NCBI GenBank assembly: GCA_964596645.1
Contig: CAZQVB010000040.1
Coordinates: 1 to 37,778, forward strand
From: CAVQEK01 sp964596645
GTDB taxonomy: Bacteria; Bacteroidota; Bacteroidia; Cytophagales; Cyclobacteriaceae
Length of the DNA stretch: 37,778 nucleotides
Direction: 5' to 3'
Position 1 is the first letter of the stretch. Each line of letters opens with the position of its first letter. Positions 23,195-30,657 of this stretch are shown piece by piece. The notes under the pieces were generated by a model that saw nothing but the letters and a program-made list of their open reading frames with translations, searched no databases and was not told the DNA's origin. Position numbers and translations under genes: made by a program.

Positions 23195-23632
23195 CTACTC
23201 TTCCAGAATAACGATTTTCTCTATTTTATCGCCCTGCCTTATCTGATCAATCACGTCCTGGCCTTCATACACTTTGCCAAATGCTGTGTGCTTGCGGTCA
23301 AGATGCTTGGTCTGCTGTCTGCTATGGCAAATAAAAAACTGGCTACCGCCGGTGTTTTTTCCAGCATGTGCCATGGAGAGCACCCCTCTGTCGTGGTATT
23401 GATTGTCGCCGGTGAGTTCGCAATCGATGCTATACCCAGGGCCGCCTGCGCCTGTACCTTGCGGGCAGCCGCCTTGTATTACAAAATTGGGTATTACACG
23501 GTGAAATGTGAGTCCATCATAAAAGCCTTTTTTGGAAAGGTCAATGAAATTATCAACTGTTTTCGGCGCGTCTTTTTCATAAAACTCTATTTTCATGACG
23601 CCCTTCTCGGTATGCATCTCAGCTTTTTTCAT
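23195..23632 (-). CDS. Cyclophilin-type peptidyl-prolyl isomerase
   Basis: A 145-residue cytosolic cyclophilin (no signal peptide) catalysing cis-trans isomerisation of prolyl bonds. Visible core: TVDNFIDLSKKGFYDGLTFH, then R-V-I-P-N-F-V-I-Q-G-G with the catalytic Arg and the hydrophobic pocket residues, then GTGAGGPGYSIDCELT, GVLSMAH and NTGGSQFFI, followed by LDRKHTAFGKVYEG. Length is that of compact bacterial PpiB-like members. ATG at 23632; an ATG at residue 6 is possible. It stands alone with its own terminator. Confidence 0.93.
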   Translation of the reverse strand: MKKAEMHTEKGVMKIEFYEKDAPKTVDNFIDLSKKGFYDGLTFHRVIPNFVIQGGCPQGTGAGGPGYSIDCELTGDNQYHDRGVLSMAHAGKNTGGSQFFICHSRQQTKHLDRKHTAFGKVYEGQDVIDQIRQGDKIEKIVILEE

Positions 23633-23783
23633 GTTCGTTTGTCAGTTTATGGTTTTTACCCAGGTGCAAAAGATTATAGTCTGCATGAAATGCACATCCA
23701 TGCAGATGGGTTTTTCAAAATGATTACAGCGTTTGACTGGTATTAGGGCTATGAAGTGGCCTTAGAAACTATCAGGCCGCCAC

Positions 23784-24161
23784 TTATATTTTAAATACCT
23801 GAGCATTGATGTTGTGTTCATCGAGCAATTCACGTGTGAACTTCATGTGCCCGTGGGGTACGAACACCTGGAATACGCCATCGCGCATTTCGGCCAGTGT
23901 GGAAAGGGCTTTCCATTTGTTCACCAATTTGTCGGTGTCTTTTATTTTTCTGGCAATCTCAAAGTATCCTTTTTCTCCATTTTTCTGTGCTGTTACATCA
24001 GGCAGGTAGTCCACATTGCTATTTTTGTTGATGAGCTTGCTGGGTGATTCGTAGTCGTCTATCACCGCCTTTATGTCGGAGTAGCCTTGTTTTTTTACTC
24101 TTTCGATGACTTTGTTGACAAGCTTTTCGTAATCTTTGTCCTGCCTTCCTTCTTGTAACAT
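23784..24161 (-). CDS. Small protein, possible nuclease-like fold
   Basis: A 125-residue soluble protein. The middle part has YLPDVTAQKNGEKGYFEIAR (residues 52-71): an acidic residue in P-D, a polar loop, then a strand with Glu (E68), reminiscent of the PD-(D/E)-x-K nuclease core, but the expected Lys two residues after E68 is Ala, with Arg-Lys at 71-72. The part after it (VNKWKALSTLAE, GVFQVFVPHGHMK) resembles the second half of small restriction-endonuclease-like domains. No signal, no partner gene. Fold is a guess and activity unproven. Confidence 0.6.
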   Translation of the reverse strand: MLQEGRQDKDYEKLVNKVIERVKKQGYSDIKAVIDDYESPSKLINKNSNVDYLPDVTAQKNGEKGYFEIARKIKDTDKLVNKWKALSTLAEMRDGVFQVFVPHGHMKFTRELLDEHNINAQVFKI

Positions 24162-24399
24162 AGTGGTTTTTACTTTTTTATTGATGAATGAAGCCCCACG
24201 GCTCTTTTATTTATCTATTAAATTTTAGATTCTCGTTGATATTGCGTGTAAAACGGTATGGAAAAAAAGAATGGAGACATTCAAAATCCGTCACGTAATT
24301 GCTGAGATCTATTTGCCAATGGGGATTCGCAGCTTGCAAAGTTAGCAATAAATTGCAATTTCTTCAGGTATTCGGGCATTTCAAAAATTCCTCCCTGTG

Positions 24400-25308
24400 T
24401 CACCGATGTTGTTCGTACTTGTACATGGGCACTGCGGCAGCCAGATTTTTGATGTCTTCTTCCGTTGCTGCGTGCACATCTAAGGTCGCCGACGCCTCTT
24501 TCAATTGTGATTCTGTGCGTATTCCCACGATTGCCGAGGCTATGGCCGGGTGGTGCAGCACATATTGAATGGCCATTTGACTGGCACTTCTTTGATCATT
24601 GGCGAGCTGCCCTACGGCATTTGCCGCCTTGGCTACATCATCGGCCTTGTGATTGAGATAACTTTCCGGAGACTTACCCGCAAGCAGTCCCTTGGCCAAA
24701 GTGCCTCGGGCCAGTACCCCAATTTGTTGGCGGTGCAGCAGCTCCAGCATCTCCTCTTCAGGGCGTCTGTCGAGCAGGCTGTATTGCATCATCACGCTGG
24801 CTATTTTCGATCGTTTCACATATTCCCGTATCACATTGGGCCGAATAGAGGATATGCCGTATTGCCGTATTTTGCCGCTGGCCTTGAGCAATTCAAAGGC
24901 TTCAATGGTTTCTTCAATGGGATCGTCGATGGTGCCGCCGTGCAACTGGTACAGATCGATATAATCGGTTTGCAATCGCTTCAGGCTGTGATTGACCGCT
25001 TTTAAAATGTATTCCTTCTTCGGGTTCCACCGCCAACTGCTTCCGTCCATGTTCCACTCGTTGCCCACCTTGGTGGCAATGATCACCTGGTCGCGGATGT
25101 GGTGGAGGGCTTCGCCTACGCACACTTCATTATCGCCTTTTTGATACAGATCGGCAGTGTCGAAAAAGTTGATTCCCAGAGCGAAGGCTTTTTGCAAGAG
25201 CTGTTTGTTGGTCTTGTGGTCGTCACCGAGCGACATGCAGCCGAAGCCTATCCTGCTTACTTTAAGATCCGAGCTGCCGAGGGTTGTGTAGTGCATAGCG
25301 GTTGCCAT
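24400..25308 (-). CDS. Aldo/keto reductase
   Basis: A 302-residue NAD(P)H-dependent oxidoreductase of the AKR barrel fold. The catalytic tetrad is in place: D50 (INFFDTAD), Y55 (LYQKG), K80 (IIATKVG) and H123 (YQLHGG). N-terminal GFGCMSLGDDHKTN and the C-terminal cofactor-site part (AIASAIVGIRTESQLKEA) are also typical. It converts an aldehyde or ketone to the alcohol; physiological substrate unknown. Length fits bacterial AKR proteins. ATG at 25308; a second ATG four codons in is possible. Single gene, divergent from the fusion gene at 25528. Confidence 0.93.
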   Translation of the reverse strand: MATAMHYTTLGSSDLKVSRIGFGCMSLGDDHKTNKQLLQKAFALGINFFDTADLYQKGDNEVCVGEALHHIRDQVIIATKVGNEWNMDGSSWRWNPKKEYILKAVNHSLKRLQTDYIDLYQLHGGTIDDPIEETIEAFELLKASGKIRQYGISSIRPNVIREYVKRSKIASVMMQYSLLDRRPEEEMLELLHRQQIGVLARGTLAKGLLAGKSPESYLNHKADDVAKAANAVGQLANDQRSASQMAIQYVLHHPAIASAIVGIRTESQLKEASATLDVHAATEEDIKNLAAAVPMYKYEQHR

Positions 25309-25430
25309 TGTTGATGTGATTATTTATAAAAACTGAGGATTCCGTTGCTTGTTTGGATGACTATTGCCGGGAAGGTGTTGCGCACAAGCGGATAAAATTA
25401 GAAAAACAAACGGGTATGTTGGTGGCACGT

Positions 25431-25438
25431 GCTAATTT
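25431..25438 (+). promoter_or_regulatory. Candidate -7 box of the 25528 gene
   Basis: TAATTTTG, a perfect TAnnTTTG box, about 90 bases before the ATG. No matching -33 element is seen, so this is weak support. Confidence 0.3.
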
Positions 25439-25527
25439 TGAGCATTTCAAAAGGTGCTCAACGCAATCGATCCGGCAGATGCAGTCAACGCATGCCTGTG
25501 GTCTGCGGTGCCGGTTAAGAAAACAGC

Positions 25528-26979
25528 ATGCAATTCATGAATCACTCAGACGAGACCCAAAATATTTCGGCAAGGAAAGAAGCATTTTTTCGACATTTTC
25601 AGCGGTTGGCTCACAAGCATGTAAACTATCGGAAGAAATACAGCTATTTCTGGAACGACATCATTCGCTACTGCAATTACTTCATACATCCGGAAGATAA
25701 AGTATTGGAAGTCGGATGCGCCACAGGCGATAGCATAGCACAGCTAAAGGGCAGCGCCAAGGTTGGCATCGACTTTTCGCCCAACATGATCGAGATCGCG
25801 CGAGAGCGGCACCCGCAAGTGGAATTTCACATCATGGATGCGGAAGAAATAACACTGGAGCAAAAATTTGATACCATCGTCATTTCACATCTCACGGGTT
25901 ATTTTGTGGATGTGCTCAAGGTATTCAACGGTTTACATCAGGTTTGTCATGAGCGTACGCGCATCATCATCAATTACTACAATTTCGTATGGGAGCCGCT
26001 CATACTTTTTTCTGAAAAGATTGGCCTGAAAAAGAAGAGCCCAAAGCAGAACTGGCTGTCGAAACGCGATGTGCATACTTTTCTGTACTTAGCAGGCTTT
26101 GATGTGTACCGCGACACCATGCGTGTGTTGTTGCCGGTGAATATTCCGGTACTTTCCTGGTTTCTCAACAAGTTCGTAGCACGCCTGCCGATCATCAATA
26201 ACTTGTGCTGGAACCAGTACATATTTGCCCGCCCCGCAGTCTCTGACTTTGCCCGGCAAGACCTCACCGTAAGTGTGGTGATACCGGCGCGCAATGAAGG
26301 CGGAAACATAGAAAATGCTATAAAACGCATGCCTAGGTTTGGTGCTGGTTTGCAGCTCATTTTTGTAGAGGGCAACTCGACGGACGACACCTGGCAGCGG
26401 ATTCAGGCTCTTCCTGAACAGTATCCGGAGTGGGACATCACCATTGCCCAGCAAGAGGGCAGGGGCAAGGGAGATGCCGTACGCAAAGGTTTTAGCCTGG
26501 CTACGGGCGATATTCTGATGATACTCGATGCCGACCTCACCGTGCCCCCCGAAGATCTACCACTTTTTTACTACGCCATCAGCAGTGGCAAGGGGGAGTT
26601 TATCAATGGCTCTCGTTTGGTGTACCCCATGGAAAAAAATGCTATGCGTTTTCTCAACTACCTGGGCAATAAGTTTTTTAGCATCATGTTCAGCTGGTTG
26701 CTTGAGCAGCCGATCAGCGACACCCTTTGTGGCACCAAGGTGATCTTCAGAAGCGATTATCAAAAGCTCATCAGCAACCGGCGCTTCTTTGGTGAGTTCG
26801 ATCCTTTCGGCGATTTCGATCTCATATTCGGTGCATATAAGCTCAACTTGAAAATAATCGATCTGCCCATTCGATACCGGGAGCGCATTTATGGCGATAC
26901 GAATATTTCGCGATTTTCTCATGGCTGGCTCCTGTTCAGAATGGTGGGCCATGCGGCCTACAAGATTAAATTTTGGTAG
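25528..26979 (+). CDS. Methyltransferase-glycosyltransferase fusion protein
   Basis: A 483-residue protein made of two enzymes. Residues about 50-200 are a SAM-dependent methyltransferase: VLEVGCATGD (59-68), acidic D82 in GIDFSPNM, MDAEEI (103-108). Residues 247-480 are a family-2 glycosyltransferase (GT-A fold): TVSVVIPARNEGGNIENAI, GNSTDDTW, EGRGKGDAVRKGF and the D-A-D metal motif at 334-336, then DTLCGTKVIFR. The C-terminal half resembles polyprenyl-phosphate glycosyltransferases (DPM-like), but without terminal membrane helices. The join of methyltransferase and glycosyltransferase suggests a modified glycan or glycolipid step. ATGs at 25528 and 25537 are possible. Single gene. Confidence 0.9.
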   Translation: MQFMNHSDETQNISARKEAFFRHFQRLAHKHVNYRKKYSYFWNDIIRYCNYFIHPEDKVLEVGCATGDSIAQLKGSAKVGIDFSPNMIEIARERHPQVEFHIMDAEEITLEQKFDTIVISHLTGYFVDVLKVFNGLHQVCHERTRIIINYYNFVWEPLILFSEKIGLKKKSPKQNWLSKRDVHTFLYLAGFDVYRDTMRVLLPVNIPVLSWFLNKFVARLPIINNLCWNQYIFARPAVSDFARQDLTVSVVIPARNEGGNIENAIKRMPRFGAGLQLIFVEGNSTDDTWQRIQALPEQYPEWDITIAQQEGRGKGDAVRKGFSLATGDILMILDADLTVPPEDLPLFYYAISSGKGEFINGSRLVYPMEKNAMRFLNYLGNKFFSIMFSWLLEQPISDTLCGTKVIFRSDYQKLISNRRFFGEFDPFGDFDLIFGAYKLNLKIIDLPIRYRERIYGDTNISRFSHGWLLFRMVGHAAYKIKFW

Positions 26980-27051
26980 TCTGGCAAACAGCATTTACAC
27001 TATATTAATGATGATATTTTAGCCGATCCATTTTGTCTATTAGCTGTCATT

Positions 27052-27130
27052 ATGTCCGATAAAAGGCAAAATTTCAGCATTTAAACGACAACCTGTCTGA
27101 ATTTTGTCAGAAAAAAGCACATGTCCGATA
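27052..27130 (+). promoter_or_regulatory. Repeated motif upstream of the hsp20 gene
   Basis: ATGTCCGATA occurs at 27052-27061 and again at 27121-27130, each followed by an A/G-rich stretch. Between them lies the inverted repeat TCTGA-N6-TCAGA (27096-27111). These could be operator sites for the heat-shock gene that follows, but no known heat-shock operator (CIRCE, HAIR) is matched. Confidence 0.35.
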
Positions 27131-27203
27131 GAAAAGGGTACTGGTATATCATTTGCATTTTGCCTCCGCGTAACTAAAAAATCACAAAAACACTAACCTA
27201 AAA

Positions 27204-27212
27204 CAAGGAGGT
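27204..27212 (+). promoter_or_regulatory. Strong Shine-Dalgarno of the hsp20 gene
   Basis: CAAGGAGGT, four bases before the ATG at 27217, nearly a full anti-Shine-Dalgarno complement. Most genes in this window, like most Bacteroidota genes, lack one; a strong site on a chaperone gene suggests high translation. Confidence 0.8.
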
Positions 27213-27216
27213 AATT

Positions 27217-27669
27217 ATGACACTCGTAAAAAGAAGCAACGGTTTATTTCCCGGAGTACCATCACTATTCGATGATTTTGTCACCAGAGATTTGTTTGGT
27301 ACCTGGCCATTTACCACAGAAGGAAGCCAACAGGCCTCTATGCCTGCGGTGAATGTGCGGGAAAATGAGAATGAATTTCACCTTGAAGTGGCTGCTCCCG
27401 GCTTGAAAAAGGACGACTTCAAGATCGAAGTGGATAAAAATGTACTCACCATTTCATCAGAAAAAGAAGACCATAGCGAAGAGAAAAATGGCAGCTACAG
27501 CCGCAGAGAGTTTCGCTACGCAAGCTTCAAGCGTTCGTTCAGCCTGCCGGAAAATTTGGTAAACTCCGACGACATCAAAGCACAATACGTCAATGGTGTG
27601 TTGGAGATACATCTGCCCAAAAGGGAAGAGGCAAAACCAAAACCAGCCAGAACCATTGAGATTGGCTGA
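27217..27669 (+). CDS. Hsp20/alpha-crystallin small heat-shock protein
   Basis: A 150-residue chaperone that holds unfolding proteins in the cytosol. The alpha-crystallin domain spans about residues 42-140: VNVRENENEFHLEVAAPGLK, then DDFKIEVDKNVLTISSEKE, with the terminal G-V-L-E-I-H-L-P strand (G-V-L motif). A variable N-terminal arm (residues 1-40) and a short Lys/Glu tail ending ARTIEIG, with the I-x-I motif, complete the usual layout. It has a strong Shine-Dalgarno, a rich upstream region and a clear terminator, typical of an independently regulated stress gene. Confidence 0.96.
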   Translation: MTLVKRSNGLFPGVPSLFDDFVTRDLFGTWPFTTEGSQQASMPAVNVRENENEFHLEVAAPGLKKDDFKIEVDKNVLTISSEKEDHSEEKNGSYSRREFRYASFKRSFSLPENLVNSDDIKAQYVNGVLEIHLPKREEAKPKPARTIEIG

Positions 27670-27679
27670 TGGCATGCAG

Positions 27680-27711
27680 AAAAAAAAAGGGGCTCACGAG
27701 CCCCTTTTTTT
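27680..27711. terminator. Bidirectional terminator after the hsp20 gene
   Basis: A run of nine A's, GGGGCTC, AC, GAGCCCC, then seven T's. A textbook terminator for the plus-strand gene, and by symmetry usable for the minus-strand gene at 27730. Confidence 0.92.
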
Positions 27712-27729
27712 ATCCAGTACAATTATAGT

Positions 27730-27966
27730 TCAAAAAGTTCCAGGCATTTTCAGCAAGGAAGATGAATGAAAAAATTTCTGATGAAGCGGTTGTTCATTTT
27801 TGTGCTTCAGTGTGTCAATTCCATCGGTCACATTGCCTTGTTCTTGTTTTAAGTGATAGCTGTACATACCAAAACACAGCGTAGTAGCCAGTATGGTGAC
27901 ACGAATAATGGATACAATGAATTTTTCCTGGCTTTTGCTTACAATAAAATCGCCCAACTGAGTCAT
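27730..27966 (-). CDS. Small membrane protein, unknown function
   Basis: A 78-residue protein with one membrane helix (about residues 18-37, IVSIIRVTILATTLCFGMY) and a polar C-terminal tail rich in Gln, His and Lys. No family recognised. It lies between two converging regions with a terminator on its downstream side. Confidence 0.55.
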   Translation of the reverse strand: MTQLGDFIVSKSQEKFIVSIIRVTILATTLCFGMYSYHLKQEQGNVTDGIDTLKHKNEQPLHQKFFHSSSLLKMPGTF

Positions 27967-28071
27967 ATTTTGAGGTGTGAGATTAAAAAGTTTACAGCAT
28001 TATATACGGGCATATCTTGACGGGTAACCCGGTATAATGAAAGTTTATATAGGTAAAATTCAATTCTGAAT

Positions 28072-29418
28072 TTACCCCGATCTCCGGCTGAGCCGTGTCC
28101 GGATTTCCCAGCGCAGATACAGATAGGTGATAAGGGCCGATGCAAAGTCGGCAATGGGAAATGAATACCAGATACCATTTTCGCCATAATGCTTCGGAAG
28201 CAGCAACACCAGCGGTATCAGAAAAAAGCCCTGTCGTGTAAGTGTGAGCAGCAGGGCCGGCATGGCCTTTCCGATGGCCTGAAAATAGGCAGCCCCAATC
28301 ATTTGTATGGCTGCCAGTGGTGTGGCTAAAAATACCTGTATCATTACGTCTGAGCTCTCAGCGATGAGTTCGGCATCTTCAGTAAAGGCCATGACGATGT
28401 GGTCGGAAAACAGCACAATGATGGCAAGGATGATGGTAGCCAGTCCTAGGCCAATTTTCATGGAGGTGCTGATGCTAAGTCTCACCCGTTCGTTGAGCAT
28501 AGCCCCGTAGTTATAGCCAACGATTGGCAAAAAGCCCTGAACAATGCCAATGATTGGAAACAGGGCAAACATCATTGTTCGGTTTACTATGCCGTATACG
28601 GCTATGCCCATTTCGCCGGCGTAGCTATACAGCGAATGATTGACCACGATGGCCAACAGGCTCACCGAGCCCTGCCGGGCAAATGTGATCATGCCAATAG
28701 AGAGTATTTCTGCGATCAGACTCCACTTTAATTTAAGCCTGCGCCAGTGCATGGTGAGTTCGGTAGTGCCGCGCAAAAAGAAATACAAAGTGTACACGGC
28801 ACTCAAGAAATAGGAGATGGTGGTGGCCCAGGCGGCTCCGGCCATGCCCATGTCGAGCGCTATGATAAAAACAGGATCGAGAATGATGTTGACCACGGCC
28901 GGTATGATCATGGTGTACATGGCAATTTTGGGCCTTCCCTGAGCACGAATTACATTATTGCTCATCATGGCCCAGGCCAGGAAGGGCACACCGTAGAGCA
29001 GTATTGTGAAGTATTCCCTGGCCAAAGGCATAATGTCTCCTTTAGCGCCAAAAACAAACAGGATTTCTTCGTTGAAGATGAACCCCAGCACCATAAAACC
29101 CAGGGATAAATGCAGGGTGAGGTTGATCTGATTGCCAAATGTATCCAGTGCTTTCTCTCTGTTTTGGGCGCCTAGTGCGCGTGAGATCACAGAAGCGCCG
29201 CCTACACCGATGGCCATGCCAAATGAAGAAATAAGAAATGTGATGGGCGTGACTACAGTGACGGCCGCAATGGCCAATGAACCAATGAAGCGACCGACAT
29301 AAATCGTGTCTACGATGGTGTAGACGGACATGATGAGAAAGCCAAAAGAGGCGGGCGTGGCCTGCTGTATGAGCAGCTTAAGTATCGATTCTGTACCAAA
29401 CGCATTCGATCTGGCCAT
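28072..29418 (-). CDS. MATE-family efflux transporter
   Basis: A 448-residue inner-membrane exporter with 12 predicted helices in two similar halves. Helix 1 region ATPASFGFLIMSVYTIVDTIYV and the segment VVTPITFLISSFGMAIGVGGASVISRALGAQ match the MATE family (the GxGxxxxxSRxxGA pattern). The exporters use sodium or proton gradients to expel drugs or cell-made compounds; the cargo here is unknown. The 5' end lies five bases from the stop of the secreted gene at 29424 on the same strand, so the two are probably one message. Confidence 0.93.
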   Translation of the reverse strand: MARSNAFGTESILKLLIQQATPASFGFLIMSVYTIVDTIYVGRFIGSLAIAAVTVVTPITFLISSFGMAIGVGGASVISRALGAQNREKALDTFGNQINLTLHLSLGFMVLGFIFNEEILFVFGAKGDIMPLAREYFTILLYGVPFLAWAMMSNNVIRAQGRPKIAMYTMIIPAVVNIILDPVFIIALDMGMAGAAWATTISYFLSAVYTLYFFLRGTTELTMHWRRLKLKWSLIAEILSIGMITFARQGSVSLLAIVVNHSLYSYAGEMGIAVYGIVNRTMMFALFPIIGIVQGFLPIVGYNYGAMLNERVRLSISTSMKIGLGLATIILAIIVLFSDHIVMAFTEDAELIAESSDVMIQVFLATPLAAIQMIGAAYFQAIGKAMPALLLTLTRQGFFLIPLVLLLPKHYGENGIWYSFPIADFASALITYLYLRWEIRTRLSRRSG

Positions 29419-29423
29419 ATCCT

Positions 29424-30350
29424 TTATTTTGACCGATTGGATGTTCCGGAAGCTGTCGTGTCGGTTTTTACGTCCTTTCGCTGGTGGAAGTACAGTATCT
29501 GATCATTCATAAACAGCCGCTCACTGATGGTATATAGTCCTTGCGGCGCTGCGGCAATGGCTTCTCCCTGTGGCTCCGGGTTGTAGCGAATGAGGCTATG
29601 GTCGCTGGCAAGTGCAGTGGGCAGTGCGTCTTGTATATTTCTTTGCCAGTAGAAGATAGCCTTGTAGTTTTTCAGAAACACTTCCTGCCCGTTTGCCGAA
29701 ATATCTCCGCCGGTTACCATTCGAAAAGGCAGCTCAGATACGAATGTCAGCACTACGGTATCTGCCTGGAAGCTGTTTGGTGGAAAGGCATAAAGTCGAA
29801 CTCGCGGGTCTCTTTTGGTCACTATATACAGGCGATCGTCTATGGGATCGTATAGCAAAGCTTCTGCATCGCGTGGCCCATCCTCATAGCGGCAAATGAA
29901 TTTTTTCTGAACAGGTATAGGCAGCGCAGGGTCATCATTAGGCCTGGGCTCTGCGATTTGATAGACATCTACTGTGCTGCGCTGTCCGAAATTGTCGCCT
30001 ATGTCACCCACATACAGCAGGTGATGGTTGTCATTGCCGGCCCAGGTGATGTCCTCCCAGTCTACATTACTGGCCCCCTGCAACTCATATTGTCGCGCCA
30101 GCCTGCCAGTGCTGTCGAGCAAATAGAGGTAAGGGCCGTCGCCACTGTCATTGTGCGTCCAGAAGTAACCGGGCATGGTGCGGCTGGCGGTCAGTCCTGA
30201 TATTTCGGCAAGGCGGTCATTTTCTACCATTCCTACACGTACCGGGGCAGCGAAATGATCGGAAAAAAGCGAATCTGCCGGAACTTGTGCGTGAATATAA
30301 AATTGAAGAAAAAGCGCCCAGATGAGCAAAAAGAAATAATGCATCCGCAT
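29424..30350 (-). CDS. Secreted protein with likely beta-propeller fold
   Basis: A 308-residue protein with a signal peptide (FFLLIWALFLQFYIHAQ). The body is rich in short strand motifs with aspartate turns: AEISGLTASRTMPGYFWTHN, NVDWEDITWAG, LLYVGDIGDN, DPIDDRLYIVTKRDP, ending with LYTISERLF. This suits a beta-propeller of the SdiA-regulated or esterase-like-phytase sort; I do not recognise a precise family. It may be periplasmic or secreted. The gene leads directly into the MATE exporter gene (five bases apart), which suggests a linked role, for example binding or acting on the exported compound. Confidence 0.7.
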   Translation of the reverse strand: MRMHYFFLLIWALFLQFYIHAQVPADSLFSDHFAAPVRVGMVENDRLAEISGLTASRTMPGYFWTHNDSGDGPYLYLLDSTGRLARQYELQGASNVDWEDITWAGNDNHHLLYVGDIGDNFGQRSTVDVYQIAEPRPNDDPALPIPVQKKFICRYEDGPRDAEALLYDPIDDRLYIVTKRDPRVRLYAFPPNSFQADTVVLTFVSELPFRMVTGGDISANGQEVFLKNYKAIFYWQRNIQDALPTALASDHSLIRYNPEPQGEAIAAAPQGLYTISERLFMNDQILYFHQRKDVKTDTTASGTSNRSK

Positions 30351-30657
30351 GATGAATTGACCCGCTCGCGAAGAACGAAATAAAGCGCAGGAAAAAACAG
30401 TGCTTTATATATTTTGGTGGTTTGGATGGTAAACCAAGTAAAGGGTTTGCTACAGCATGACGTGCTGCCGAAAGGGCCAGTGAACCGTGATCATCCTGCG
30501 CTCTATCGCACCGTTATTATGGTTGTATCAAGCTTCAACAGGGTCATGATTGCATGAAAATCCAAAATACAACCGCTAGCTTCCCAATAGCCCAATTTTT
30601 CAGCTTCTTCCTTCTAAATAACTAATTTTGCACTATCACACCATTTATCCGCGGCGT
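30351..30657. other. Intergenic region, promoter of nagB only
   Basis: 307 bases between the divergent secreted gene (30350) and nagB (30658). A TAATTTTG box at 30623-30630 lies 28 bases before the nagB ATG. I see no other feature: no convincing small gene, RNA or long repeat in it. Confidence 0.5.
30623..30630 (+). promoter_or_regulatory. Candidate -7 box of the nagB unit
   Basis: TAATTTTG, a perfect TAnnTTTG. The -33 region (TTTTTC near 30594) is only a loose fit. Because it covers a TTG at 30628, that TTG cannot be the nagB start, supporting the ATG at 30658. Confidence 0.45.

Noticed and set aside
25353..25700. 115-residue open frame upstream of the fusion gene
   Set aside because: It overlaps the start of the methyltransferase in another frame and has no recognisable motif.
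30628..30657. TTG start for the NagB-like gene
   Set aside because: It overlaps a perfect TAnnTTTG box, so it would not be in the message; the ATG at 30658 fits the family's N-terminus.
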